A stretch of DNA of 64,000 bases, from assembly GCF_013410745.1 (NCBI RefSeq), contig NZ_JACCFY010000001.1, forward strand, positions 248,001 through 312,000, in the 5' to 3' direction. Positions 21,762-29,413 of this stretch are shown here, piece after piece. Both the position numbers and the translations under genes were made by a program. The notes below the pieces were generated by a model. That model saw only the letters and a list, made by a program, of their open reading frames with translations, did no database searches and was not told the origin of the DNA. This DNA is from Nesterenkonia xinjiangensis (lineage in GTDB: Bacteria > Actinomycetota > Actinomycetes > Actinomycetales > Micrococcaceae). The stretch's first letter is position 1. Every line of letters begins with the position of its first letter.

Positions 21762-22330
21762 CCGCCACCACCGAGTGGGTCGAGGATCATTTCATCGCTG
21801 GAGACTTCGCCCTGGATTTCGCCAACACCGTCTTCCGTCGCCGGCCAGAACCAGGCGCGGACCTGTTCACCGACACCACTGCGCTCAACGCCTGGCTCGC
21901 CCGCACAGGCTTGCTGCCCGCATCTGAGGAGCGGGGTGGCGGAACCACGGAAGCCGATCTGGCGGACGCCTGTGCGTTGCGTGCACTGCTCTGGACGGTC
22001 TTCGACGCGCAGAAGGACCATCAGACGATCCCCTCAGGCGCATTCACAGAACTGCTCGGGACAGCCCGTCACGGGATTGAGGACCTGAGCATCCACCCTG
22101 ACGGAACCACCACGCCACTCACGGCGCAGGGCGCTTTCGCCACCGTGGCGCTGCGTGCCATCACGCTGATACTCAATCCACCAGCGCAGACCATTCGCGC
22201 CTGTGACCGATGCGGCTGGTTCTTCATCGACTCGTCACGAGGCCGTCGGCGTCGCTGGTGCAGCATGAAGACCTGCGGAAACCAGGCCAAAGCCGCCCGC
22301 TATCGGTCGGCGAACGCACAGGATGGCTGA
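21758..22330 (+). CDS. ABATE domain/CGNR zinc-finger regulator
   Basis: A 190-residue CGNR protein. FIAGDFALDFANTVFRRR opens the ABATE domain, with DTTALNAWLARTGLL after it. The C-terminal zinc finger is complete: IRACDRCGWFFIDSSRGRRRRWCSMKTCGNQAKAARYR. These proteins are putative stress-related transcription regulators. ATG at 21758 overlaps the GNAT stop (ATGA), so this is the third gene of the coupled operon. It may control the TAACCGT/ACGGTTA site upstream. A truncated relative lies at the left window edge, facing the isochorismatase-like gene, so the family is repeated here. Confidence 0.88.
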   Translation: MTATTEWVEDHFIAGDFALDFANTVFRRRPEPGADLFTDTTALNAWLARTGLLPASEERGGGTTEADLADACALRALLWTVFDAQKDHQTIPSGAFTELLGTARHGIEDLSIHPDGTTTPLTAQGAFATVALRAITLILNPPAQTIRACDRCGWFFIDSSRGRRRRWCSMKTCGNQAKAARYRSANAQDG

Positions 22331-22463
22331 AGGCCGGTGCCGTCGTCGCCACGGCGAGCAACCCAGACTTCCCGTGAAGCCAGATGAGGTCTTCCCCTGA
22401 CACGCAGGTGCTGGTGCGCCGGCTGGCGGACCTGGACAATCTGATGCCGACAGTGGTCTTCTT

Positions 22464-22476
22464 CTAACTATGTTAG
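22464..22476 (+). promoter_or_regulatory. palindrome overlapping TetR start
   Basis: CTAAC-TAT-GTTAG is a perfect 5-bp-arm dyad, with the ATG start at 22470-22472 inside it. An autoregulatory site is plausible. If the start codon were further in, the dyad would lie in the promoter. Confidence 0.4.
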
Positions 22477-23063
22477 GTAAAACTACGCGTGATAGACAGG
22501 CCGAGCGTCGTGAGGCGACTCGGGCAGAGATCATTGAGGCCGCCTGGGACATGACACGAGAAGTAGGGCTGGCACAGATCACGCTGCGCGGGGTGGCCGA
22601 CCGAGTGGGCATGCGGGCGCCGTCGCTCTACACGCACTTCGACTCGAAGAACGCCATCTACGATGCGATGTTCGGCCAGGCCTGGACCGAGTGCCTCGCG
22701 CATTTCGAGTCACTCAAAGACCAGGCGCCCGCCGATGCGCGTGAGGCGCTCCGGTTCACCGCGCGCACCTTCTTCGACTTCGCGGTCAGAGATCTGGCCC
22801 GTCATCAGCTGATGAACCTCCGAACGATTCCCGGTTTCGATCCCAGCGAGGAGAACTACGCCCCTGCGGTCGCCACACTCGATCTGGCACAAGAGCTCTT
22901 CCTCAGACACGGCATCACCGCCACGGAGGATCTGGATCTGTTCACGGCACTGATAGGGGGCCTGATCGACGCGCAGCACGCCAACGATCCGGGAGGCGAC
23001 CGATGGGCCCGCCTGCTCGACCGTGCTGTGGACATGTTTGCCGACCACCTCGATCTGCCTTGA
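22470..23063 (+). CDS. TetR-family regulator
   Basis: A 197-residue TetR protein: REATRAEIIEAAWDMTREVGLAQITLRGVADRVGMRAPSLYTHFDSKNAIYDAMFGQAW is a complete DNA-binding domain. The rest is the helical ligand domain, with the ending DLDLFTALIGGLIDAQHANDPGGDRW typical of the TetR_C_13-like group. It lies 41 bases before the maleylpyruvate isomerase-like gene on the same strand, so the two are probably co-transcribed. The CTAAC-TAT-GTTAG dyad at the start codon suggests autoregulation. The ATG is very near the dyad, so the message may be leaderless. Confidence 0.82.
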   Translation: MLGKTTRDRQAERREATRAEIIEAAWDMTREVGLAQITLRGVADRVGMRAPSLYTHFDSKNAIYDAMFGQAWTECLAHFESLKDQAPADAREALRFTARTFFDFAVRDLARHQLMNLRTIPGFDPSEENYAPAVATLDLAQELFLRHGITATEDLDLFTALIGGLIDAQHANDPGGDRWARLLDRAVDMFADHLDLP

Positions 23064-23103
23064 GCCCACACGCATCCACATCCAGCACCAAGGAGCAGTC
23101 ATC

Positions 23104-23868
23104 ATGGGCCCCACTTCGCAAACACCCACTGCCAGAGACAATGCACGACGTCCTCAGCTTGACCGCGATTCCGCGATGCGACTGGCCACCACCGAGTATG
23201 CGCGCGTCTCTGAACTTCTGGACCGGCTGACTCCTGAACAGTGGTCTGCCCAGACCGACTGCCCCGCGTGGGACGTGCGCGCGATGGCCGGTCACATGCT
23301 GGGTATGGTCCAGATGGTCGCGTCAGTTCCCGAACTCATGCGTCAGCAGTTGACCGCCACCCGCCGGGCGAAGCATCAGGGCGGCTTCCAGATCGACGCG
23401 CTCACAGCTTGGCAGGTGGAGAAGAACCTCACCCTCACTCCTGACGAAGTCGTCAGTGAATACAAAAGACTGAGCCCCCGGGCGGTGAGAAACAGGCGCC
23501 GAGCACCGGCCTTCCTCCGAAATCGAACGATGCAGGACGAGACAGATGGTCAATGGACCTTCGGCTATCTCCTCGACGTGATCCTCACCCGTGACCCCTT
23601 CATGCACCGGATCGACATCAGCCGCGCCACGGGGCTGCCGATGGTTGCCACTGCGGAGCACGAAGGGACCATCGTCGACGACGTCGTGCACGAATGGGCA
23701 CAACGCCACGGCGAGCCGTACACCCTGGAGCTCAGTGGACCCGCGGGCGGACATTGGCAGGCCGGGGATGGTGACCGCATCGCCCTGGACCCGTTCGAGT
23801 TCTGCCGCGCAGTCAGCGGACGCATACCGGGGACCGCCGGGCAGCTCGCAACAGAGGTCCCGTTCTGA
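23104..23868 (+). CDS. mycothiol-dependent maleylpyruvate isomerase-like (DinB-fold) protein
   Basis: A 254-residue protein of the TIGR03083/MDMPI N-terminal family. YARVSELLDRLTPEQWSAQTDCPAWDVRAMAGHMLGM contains the conserved DW/CPxWxVxxxxxH motif (His in MAGH), a typical metal ligand in the four-helix DinB fold. Two further ligands probably lie in the LTRDPFMHRIDISRATG region. Members use mycothiol or metal to isomerise or modify small molecules in actinobacteria. The ATG at 23104 has an AAGGAG site ten bases upstream; a longer upstream start would overlap the TetR gene. It is likely to be regulated by that TetR. Confidence 0.83.
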   Translation: MGPTSQTPTARDNARRPQLDRDSAMRLATTEYARVSELLDRLTPEQWSAQTDCPAWDVRAMAGHMLGMVQMVASVPELMRQQLTATRRAKHQGGFQIDALTAWQVEKNLTLTPDEVVSEYKRLSPRAVRNRRRAPAFLRNRTMQDETDGQWTFGYLLDVILTRDPFMHRIDISRATGLPMVATAEHEGTIVDDVVHEWAQRHGEPYTLELSGPAGGHWQAGDGDRIALDPFEFCRAVSGRIPGTAGQLATEVPF

Positions 23869-23991
23869 ACCTCCCGGACACGGGTCTTCAGGTAGAGACT
23901 CAGCCTGGGGTGTCGGGGTGGAGTGCGACGCGACCACGTCGCCAGCTCGAGAGACCCCTGCTTCCCTGTGGCACGAGACGGGATGCTGCCC

Positions 23992-24570
23992 TCACGTGCA
24001 GATTCCGTCGAGGACAAACGTGGTTCGGCGATCGTAGTCCGCCCGGGGCGGCCGCCCACCATACTTGAGAGCAAGGGCGTTGTGTAGGGTCATCGCCTGA
24101 AAATCTCCGGGTGTGAACCCGTCGGCCAGGACGCCGGCGGCATGCCCCTCCTCGACCAGGTCGTCATGGAATCCCCCTGCCACCTGACAAAGCGCCATGA
24201 GCGCTTCCGAGTCAGGAAACTCCTGCAGCAGGACGTCGTTGACTGCTGGCAGTCGGTACTGAAGCTCCCGCAAACCACCGACGTAGGCCCGAATCCGCTC
24301 GCCGACATCAGGGACCGGCCGCACCCGTTCGATGAGACCTCTCATCTCCTCCGCGACGAGGACGTCGATGACCGCGTCGATCAGTCCGACCCGCCCCCCG
24401 AATCTGTTGAAGATGGTTCCCTTGCTCACGCGGGCGGCCGCCGCGACATCCTCGAGCGGCACGGACAGACCACGTTCACGGAACACATCCATGGCCGCAG
24501 CGCTGATGCGGTCGACGTTGCGGCGCGCATCGGACCTCAGCGTCGGGGAGGTGTCTGCCTCGGTCACCAT
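23992..24570 (-). CDS. TetR-family repressor facing NmrA-like gene
   Basis: A 192-residue TetR protein: RNVDRISAAAMDVFRERGLSVPLEDVAAAARVSKGTIFNRFGGRVGLIDAV is the DNA-binding domain, and the end DGFTPGDFQAMTLHNALALKYGG belongs to the SACE_7040-type C-terminal group. The ATG at 24570 is chosen because GAGGAAGG precedes it; in-frame ATG codons at 24606 and 24621 would place the start inside the operators. It is divergent from the NmrA-like gene at 24716. Two almost identical 17-bp palindromes lie between them, giving strong support for direct control. Confidence 0.85.
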   Translation of the reverse strand: MVTEADTSPTLRSDARRNVDRISAAAMDVFRERGLSVPLEDVAAAARVSKGTIFNRFGGRVGLIDAVIDVLVAEEMRGLIERVRPVPDVGERIRAYVGGLRELQYRLPAVNDVLLQEFPDSEALMALCQVAGGFHDDLVEEGHAAGVLADGFTPGDFQAMTLHNALALKYGGRPPRADYDRRTTFVLDGICT

Positions 24571-24598
24571 CAGCCTTCCTCGTATGGGTCTCGTCAAC

Positions 24599-24661
24599 TT
24601 GACCATGCAAGTCAATTTCATGCACGATGATACCCGACAGAAACTTGACTATGCGAGTCAA
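24599..24661. promoter_or_regulatory. two TetR operators in divergent gap
   Basis: TTGACCATGCAAGTCAA (24599-24615) and TTGACTATGCGAGTCAA (24645-24661) share a TTGAC-N7-GTCAA dyad; the second is palindromic over 6-bp arms (TTGACT/AGTCAA). Their starts are 46 bp apart. They lie between the TetR gene and the NmrA-like gene. Confidence 0.7.
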
Positions 24662-24715
24662 CTTCACTGTCGGGGTGTGCCTCAGCTCCCCGACCCCCGA
24701 CGAAAGGGCACCACC

Positions 24716-25570
24716 ATGATCATCGTGACCGGAGCGACCGGGGTCCTCAACGGGGCCACCGTGGACCACCTTCTGCAGCGGGTCCCGGCAGAGCAGATCG
24801 GCGTCAGCGTCCGTGACCCATCGCGCGCCGAACATCTGGCGCGACGCGGCGTCCGGGTGCGCGAGGGCAGCTACGACGACCCTGAGCTCCTGCGTCACTC
24901 GTTCGCCGACGCGGAGCAGGTGCTTCTGATCTCCTCCAGTGACGTCGCCGCCGACGTCGTCGCCCAGCACCGAGCCGCGATCGACGCCGCCGTCGCGGCC
25001 GGAGCAGAGCGAATCCTCTACACCAGCACCTTCGGAGCCGGCTTCGACACGCCATATCCCCCGCTGGCGATCCACGCTGCCACGGAGAAGCATCTCGCCG
25101 ACTCCGGGGCCCCGTGGACCGCCCTTCGCAACGGCTTCTACGGAGACCTGGGCGCGCTGCTCGGCCCGTGGCAGGACACAGAGAGGATCGCCAAGCCCGC
25201 CGACGGCCCGTTTCCGTGGGTGGACCGGCGTGACGCAGCGGAGGCTGCGGCCGCGATCCTCAGCGGCGACGCCGTATTCGACGGCCCTGTCGATCTGATC
25301 CCCCTCAAGCCGGTGGCCCTTGCGGACTTCGCCGCAGCCGCCTCCGAGCTCACGGACCGCCGCATTGAGCGCGTCGTCGTCGACGACGAGACATGGGTCG
25401 CCGACGCGGTGGACGCCGGCATGCCGGAACCGGCCGCCCGCTTCACCCTGTCGATGTTCCAGGCCACGCGAAACGGCTACTTCGCAGACCCCGACTCCAC
25501 GCTGACCCGACTCCTCGGCCGGACTCCGCGCAACGTCACCGATCTGCTGAAGGAGCAGATCGGCCAGTGA
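24716..25570 (+). CDS. NmrA/atypical SDR NAD(P)-binding protein
   Basis: A 284-residue atypical short-chain dehydrogenase. MIIVTGATGVLNGATVDHLLQRVPAEQIGVSVRDPSRAEHL has the Rossmann start with the GATG loop and the second-strand Arg that favours NADP. VREGSYDDPELLRHSF, LLISSSD, ILYTSTFGAG and WTALRNGFYGDL follow the NmrA/QOR2 order. QOR2-type members reduce quinones. No catalytic Tyr-x-x-x-Lys is evident, as usual for the group. The start follows GAAAGGGCACC. Control by the divergent TetR is likely, and a quinone-like effector would be typical, but that is inference. Confidence 0.85.
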   Translation: MIIVTGATGVLNGATVDHLLQRVPAEQIGVSVRDPSRAEHLARRGVRVREGSYDDPELLRHSFADAEQVLLISSSDVAADVVAQHRAAIDAAVAAGAERILYTSTFGAGFDTPYPPLAIHAATEKHLADSGAPWTALRNGFYGDLGALLGPWQDTERIAKPADGPFPWVDRRDAAEAAAAILSGDAVFDGPVDLIPLKPVALADFAAAASELTDRRIERVVVDDETWVADAVDAGMPEPAARFTLSMFQATRNGYFADPDSTLTRLLGRTPRNVTDLLKEQIGQ

Positions 25571-25753
25571 CGAGATGCCGCTGCGGCGAACGGCAGGGCT
25601 CTACCCCTGAACCACGGGGGCCATCTCCTCGATGCGGCCCCCGAAACCGTCACGCGCATGGAAGCGGGTGCATCACTCGACGGCGTCCCGCGCCGCCCAG
25701 GACAGCTCGTAGTCCGGTAACACCTTGAGGAGCTCACAGCCGCCGGGCCGTGG

Positions 25754-26590
25754 TCATCGTCGGACACCGAAGGCACGCGCGATGAGGCGATCGAACACCC
25801 GATCCGGGAGGACTCTGCTGAGCGCTATCGCCGGGGCCGATCCGCGGCCGATCGCATATCGGGACCGTGGACGGCGCGCACCCGCAGCCCTGACGATCCC
25901 TCGTGCAACGACCTCGGGATCGGAGGCCGCGCGGAAGTCGGGGCGCGCGCTGGCATCGAGAGTCTTCGCGACGGCTTCCGCCTGCCGGGCATACGGGCCG
26001 GAGCCTGAGGCGTGGCGAACCTTCTCAGCGGCGATCGAGCCCCATGCGGATCGGATCGAGCCGGGCTCGATGACGACGACGTCGATGCCGAAGGGGGCGA
26101 GCTCGAGTCGCATCGCGTCACTGAGAGCCTCGACGGCGTACTTGCTGGCGTGATACCAGCCGCCGAGCGGGGTGACGAACCGGCCTCCCATCGAGCTGAT
26201 GTTGATGATCGTCCCGGACCCGCGCGCACGCATCCCCGGCAACACCAACTGGGCCATTCGAGCCAGGCCGAGGACGTTGACGTCGAGCTGTGCCTGAGCC
26301 TCTGTGAGGGGCACATCCTCCACGGCTCCGTACGAGCCGTATCCGGCGTTGTTCACCAGGACGTCGATCCCACCTGACTCAGCGACGATCCCCTCGACTG
26401 CCCGGCGGGCTGAGGCCTCGTCGGTGACGTCGAGCGTGACCGTATGCACCCCCGCCTCTTCGAGGCCAGCCATCTTGTCGGCACGACGTGCCGCGGCGTA
26501 GACCGTGAATCCGGCGTCGTGCAGCTGCCGGGCCGTGATCTCGCCGATGCCTGAGGACCCACCGGTGACGAGCGCGACGTCGCCACCCAT
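25754..26590 (-). CDS. classical short-chain dehydrogenase/reductase
   Basis: A 278-residue SDR oxidoreductase. DVALVTGGSSGIGEITAR has the TGxxxGIG motif, VTLDVTDEAS the DVT motif, IDVLVNNAGYGSYG the NNAG and INISSMGGRFVTPLGGWYHASKYAVEAL the Ser and the catalytic YxxxK. The acidic-to-basic switch AAARRADK suggests NADP(H). The substrate is unknown. The gene ends convergently with the NmrA-like gene; the 183-base gap has no terminator-like hairpin that I can see. The start at 26590 follows a GGAGCAAGAC site on the reverse strand. No adjacent regulator of its own is evident. Confidence 0.87.
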   Translation of the reverse strand: MGGDVALVTGGSSGIGEITARQLHDAGFTVYAAARRADKMAGLEEAGVHTVTLDVTDEASARRAVEGIVAESGGIDVLVNNAGYGSYGAVEDVPLTEAQAQLDVNVLGLARMAQLVLPGMRARGSGTIINISSMGGRFVTPLGGWYHASKYAVEALSDAMRLELAPFGIDVVVIEPGSIRSAWGSIAAEKVRHASGSGPYARQAEAVAKTLDASARPDFRAASDPEVVARGIVRAAGARRPRSRYAIGRGSAPAIALSRVLPDRVFDRLIARAFGVRR

Positions 26591-26754
26591 GTCTTGCTCC
26601 TCCCACTGGGCCGGCCGCCCGTCGCGTACCAGCGAGCCCTAACCTAAGAGATTGGCGATCTGCGGTCAATGGACCGTCAGCGTCAGCTCTGAGCGCCTCC
26701 GCATGGAGCTTGTAGCCTGGTCACAGCGACACGTCGAACACCGATCCGACCCAG

Positions 26755-26768
26755 GTGGGGCACCCCAC
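26755..26768 (+). other. palindrome upstream of smr copy 2
   Basis: GTGGGG-CA-CCCCAC is a perfect 14-base dyad about 64 bases before the Smr start. It could be an operator or a leader hairpin. Confidence 0.3.
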
Positions 26769-26831
26769 GACCTGTGGGTGGGGCTCAATGTGCGTCAGCA
26801 CGCTGAGCTGAGACCACGCCGAGGAGCACCG

Positions 26832-27083
26832 ATGCGACTCAAGCTGGACCTGCACGAGATCTACAACAAGGGCCGGGACATCGACCGCGCGCTTGCCGAC
26901 ATCCTCGACGAGGCCGAGCGCACCAAAGCGAAGACCGTCGAGATCATCCCAGGAAAAGGCAGCGGGCAGCTGAAGAAGCGCGTGCTGCGCTTCTTGGACC
27001 GCAAGGACGTCAAAGCCCGCTACCACCGGGTGGAGAAGGACAGCAAGAACTTCGGGCGAGTGTTCGTGCATTTCAAGCACTGA
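26832..27083 (+). CDS. Smr-domain protein, copy 2
   Basis: An 83-residue stand-alone Smr domain, the paralogue of the protein at 8367. LKLDLHEIYNKGRDIDRALADILDEAERTKAKTVEIIPGKGSGQ is closely similar, and from GKGSGQLKKRV to the final HFKH the two proteins are the same. The DNA is also very similar across the 3' half, with mostly synonymous changes, which indicates duplication followed by purifying selection. The start at 26832 follows a strong GAGGAGCACC site. Nicking or RNA-binding activity is unproven. The flanking genes differ from those of copy 1. Confidence 0.83.
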   Translation: MRLKLDLHEIYNKGRDIDRALADILDEAERTKAKTVEIIPGKGSGQLKKRVLRFLDRKDVKARYHRVEKDSKNFGRVFVHFKH

Positions 27084-27202
27084 CGGCGTCGCCCTGACCT
27101 CGGCGGCACCATTGCCGTCCGTGGCGCGACGCGCCCCCACGATGAACGGGCACCCGACCACATCCGTCGCGGTGCACTGTAACCAGCGGCACACACATTG
27201 AG

Positions 27203-27246
27203 GCAAGCTGACCTTGCACCTATTCCCACAGGCAAGCTAGGCTTGC
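27203..27246 (+). promoter_or_regulatory. leaderless promoter with twin operators
   Basis: GCAAGCTGACCTTGC (27203-27217) and GCAAGCTAGGCTTGC (27232-27246) are 15-bp palindromes 29 bp apart. TTGCAC (27214-27219), 18 bp, TAGGCT (27238-27243) form the promoter, 6 bases before ATG 27250, so the message is probably leaderless. The operators overlap the -35 and the -10. Confidence 0.6.
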
Positions 27247-27249
27247 TTC

Positions 27250-27486
27250 ATGGTTGCTGACATGAAGATCCGCCGAACCCGCGCTGTTCTCCTGTTCATC
27301 CTGATTGCTGGCCTCGCCCTCGGAGCGTTCGGGCTGATGATCGGGATCGGTCTGCCAGGGCTCATTCTGAGCGTGACGGGCTGGATCGCCTTCATCCTCG
27401 CCATCGTCTGGCTCCTCGTCAGTGCACTCACCAGGCCCGCAGGCCCATCTCATGGCACGGCCTGGCGGCCGGCCGACCGGGACTGA
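27250..27486 (+). CDS. small two-helix membrane protein
   Basis: A 78-residue protein with a basic start (VADMKIRRTR) and two hydrophobic helices (AVLLFILIAGLALGAFGLMIGIGL and LILSVTGWIAFILAIVWLLVSAL), ending in a polar tail. No family is recognised. The upstream promoter is probably leaderless and flanked by twin palindromes. The next gene starts 4 bases after its stop and encodes an HTH protein, so a membrane-protein plus regulator pair is the likely unit. The function could be stress sensing, but this is a guess. Confidence 0.72.
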   Translation: MVADMKIRRTRAVLLFILIAGLALGAFGLMIGIGLPGLILSVTGWIAFILAIVWLLVSALTRPAGPSHGTAWRPADRD

Positions 27487-27490
27487 CCCG

Positions 27491-28030
27491 ATGGGCGCTC
27501 AAGACCCGCAGCTCGCACTTGAACTGTCGAAACTCGTCGGTCGCCTCGGGGAGACGGCGGACGGAACAACACGCGAACCCTCGGAAGCCGAACGCCTGCT
27601 GCAGTCCGTCAGTCATTTCGGGGACTTGGCTCGGGTGAGCTCTGATCTGCAGGCCGAAGCCGTCCGCTCTGCCCACGAAGCAGGCTTGAGCTGGGCGCGG
27701 ATCGGGAAGCACCTGGGCATCTCTCGCCAGGCCGTCCAACAACGCTTCGACCCCAGCTACCACGAGGACGAATCGGACGCCGACGGGACGAGGACCCTGG
27801 GTCCGGTCTCTCGCGTTGAGGAGCTGGACCACCTCAATGCAGCTGGAGCTGAGGGATGGCGGCCCATACGTTCGCTTCATGGCCAGCACATCATGCAACG
27901 CGACCGGAGGCACTGGGAGGTGCGACGAGTCTCTGTACTCACCGCTGGCAGCATGCCCTCTGAGAACGACGGGTGGCGGGCAGCCACCACTCGTTTTCCC
28001 GACTGCTTCTACATACGCGAGGTCAACTGA
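27491..28030 (+). CDS. helix-turn-helix protein, probable autoregulator
   Basis: A 179-residue protein with one clear HTH: AVRSAHEAGLSWARIGKHLGISRQAVQQRFD, with a typical GISRQAVQQRF recognition helix. The N-terminal part (GAQDPQLALELSKLVGRLGETADG) is helical. The C-terminal half (RVEELDHLNAAGAEGWRPIRSLHGQHIMQRDRRHWEVRRVSVL) is likely to be a ligand or partner domain. No known family is matched beyond the HTH. It follows the small membrane protein by 4 bases and probably binds the twin GCAAGC palindromes upstream. ATG 27491 has no strong ribosome binding site, consistent with translational coupling to the first gene. Confidence 0.72.
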   Translation: MGAQDPQLALELSKLVGRLGETADGTTREPSEAERLLQSVSHFGDLARVSSDLQAEAVRSAHEAGLSWARIGKHLGISRQAVQQRFDPSYHEDESDADGTRTLGPVSRVEELDHLNAAGAEGWRPIRSLHGQHIMQRDRRHWEVRRVSVLTAGSMPSENDGWRAATTRFPDCFYIREVN

Positions 28031-28414
28031 CAGCACTCCGGGCACGAAAAGCATGCGCCGTCGTCTCAACGACGAGGCCCATCGCATAGGCCCACTTCTG
28101 CCTCATGTGCTGATGCGCACCACGGCTACACCCTGCATGGGGCCCGCCTCGTTGCCGCGCGAATAAACGCCTGGCGGCGGTCGTCGAAGGGGCAGCACGA
28201 ACCGCCGGAGGCTGCATCCCAGGGAGCGAGCCCCCAACCGAAGGGAGCGAGGGGGTCCGGCATTTCTCGCTGCGATGCCCGAGGCGCAGACCTGAGGCAA
28301 CCTGATGTGGCGCACGGGTACACCGTCCGTGGGACAGCGCAGGAGAGCGTGTCACGTGCCTCTGGCGATCCCTTCAGTCGGCGTGGCCGTGCGGGGCCGG
28401 TGGTCCGCTGCAGG
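28031..28414. other. intergenic region without recognised gene
   Basis: Several overlapping frames are open on both strands, but their composition is arginine-, proline- and serine-rich and none shows a domain. I see no RNA gene or repeat. It borders an acetyltransferase remnant on the right. Confidence 0.5.
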
Positions 28415-28575
28415 ATCGCCATGTAGTCGACGTCGCCCAGCCGTCGTCCACCTTCAGGCCTGCCGCTCGGTGCCCTCGTGGACGAATCCGACGTTCTCGT
28501 CGACGTGGCAGGCCCGCGGGTTGACGTCAAAGACCTCCAGACCGATTCTGTTCAGTCCCAGCGCCCCCCGGCCGG
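28415..28575 (-). pseudogene. GNAT (RimJ/RimL-type) acetyltransferase remnant
   Basis: On the reverse strand, GRGALGLNRIGLEVFDVNPRACHVDENVGFVHEGT reads like the end of a RimL-type acetyltransferase (family pattern ALGLHRIGLEVFDFNPRARHVYEKVGFVHEGT). After a frameshift near 28455, it continues GRRLGDVDYMAILQ, where the family has DVDYMAIL. Upstream of this stretch no acetyltransferase sequence remains. A 3'-terminal fragment with a frameshift is the simplest reading. Confidence 0.55.
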
Positions 28576-28794
28576 CATCACCCGGCCACCCGAGGCCCAG
28601 CCCACGGTCCGTCAGACAATCCGAGCATCGGTCCGCGACCCAGGACCTATAGATCCCCCAGAGCCTCTCCGGGGAAAGCCGGGCAGCGGACCGATGCTGG
28701 AGTGTACCGACCCGGTTCACAGGGTCGGCTTGTGCGAAACGAGCGCACCGTCGTCAGGGTGGGAAGTGAGGCATGAGGCTCGTCCAACCGACGC

Positions 28795-29148
28795 TCAGTC
28801 GACCACCGAACGAACGATCTCCACGATGCGCCTCTGGGTGGCCTCATCCACAGTCTCGAAATACCACGCAGCCGGCATCAGTGCCCCATCCTCGCCACCT
28901 GCCGGCCTGAAGGGTGCCTTCTCGGTGATCGCCAGATTCAAACGCTCGTCGTTCCGCAGGGTCACGAGTGCGGGGGTGCTCGCCGCCTTCGCGTAGGCAG
29001 GCATTCCGTACCAGATCCGCGGCTTCAGAGTAGGGGCCGCACTCACGATGATGTCGTGCACCTGCCGCACGACTGATCGCCGGGGCTCGTCCATCTTCGA
29101 GATCTTGTCGATCACCTGCGAGAGGTTCTTCTCGTCCTTCGACAACAT
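28795..29148 (-). CDS. DUF1801-type protein
   Basis: A 117-residue DUF1801 protein: LSQVIDKISKMDEPRRSVVRQVHDIIVSAAPTLKPRIWYGMPAYAKAASTPALVTLRNDERLNLAITEKAPF has the conserved WYGMPAY motif and the following hydrophobic strands, and DGALMPAAWYFETVDEATQRRIVEIVRSV ends the fold. These are small cytosolic proteins of unknown function. The ATG at 29148 follows AAAGGATG, giving a compact protein without an odd N-terminal tail. Its start lies about 210 bases left of the first ychF-end repeat, so it belongs to the chromosome flanking the module cluster. Confidence 0.82.
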   Translation of the reverse strand: MLSKDEKNLSQVIDKISKMDEPRRSVVRQVHDIIVSAAPTLKPRIWYGMPAYAKAASTPALVTLRNDERLNLAITEKAPFRPAGGEDGALMPAAWYFETVDEATQRRIVEIVRSVVD

Positions 29149-29359
29149 GGCACATCCTTTCGTCAGCCGATGTCGGGCATCGGCGGAATGAAGTTGGCGC
29201 ATCAGTGCGCCGCACCCCATCCGGACGTGTCCTGAAGTCCTCAGGCCTCTCCGCGATGATTCACGTGGTCGTCACGTGGAAGCGCAGTCGGTGGCGCGTA
29301 CCACCATGACCAGGATACTTGACGTGCAGAAGACCACCCAGCAGACAATGCAGACGACG
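29149..29359. other. chromosomal spacer left of module cluster
   Basis: About 210 bases without a recognised gene, between the DUF1801 start and the first ychF-end repeat. It contains two CACGTG-type repeats (TCACGTGGTCGTCACGTGGA, 29261-29280). Confidence 0.4.
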
Positions 29360-29410
29360 TCACACGTTAGAGCGGAACTCCACCGAGTTCCGACACGTAC
29401 GACCATTTGC
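29360..29410 (-). repeat. ychF 3'-end repeat A (att-like)
   Basis: On the reverse strand GTGGAGTTCCGCTCTAACGTGTGA encodes V-E-F-R-S-N-V-stop, the end of ychF with one change. It matches repeat B at 40 of 51 positions; the shared part extends 27 bases beyond the ychF core to a common ACACGTA...CCAT.TGC arm. Confidence 0.8.
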
Positions 29411-29413
29411 CCG

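Noticed and set aside
25571-25753. Possible reverse-strand gene remnant (CELLKVLPDYELSWAARD...)
   Set aside because: A short open stretch broken by stops, with no family match that I can name.
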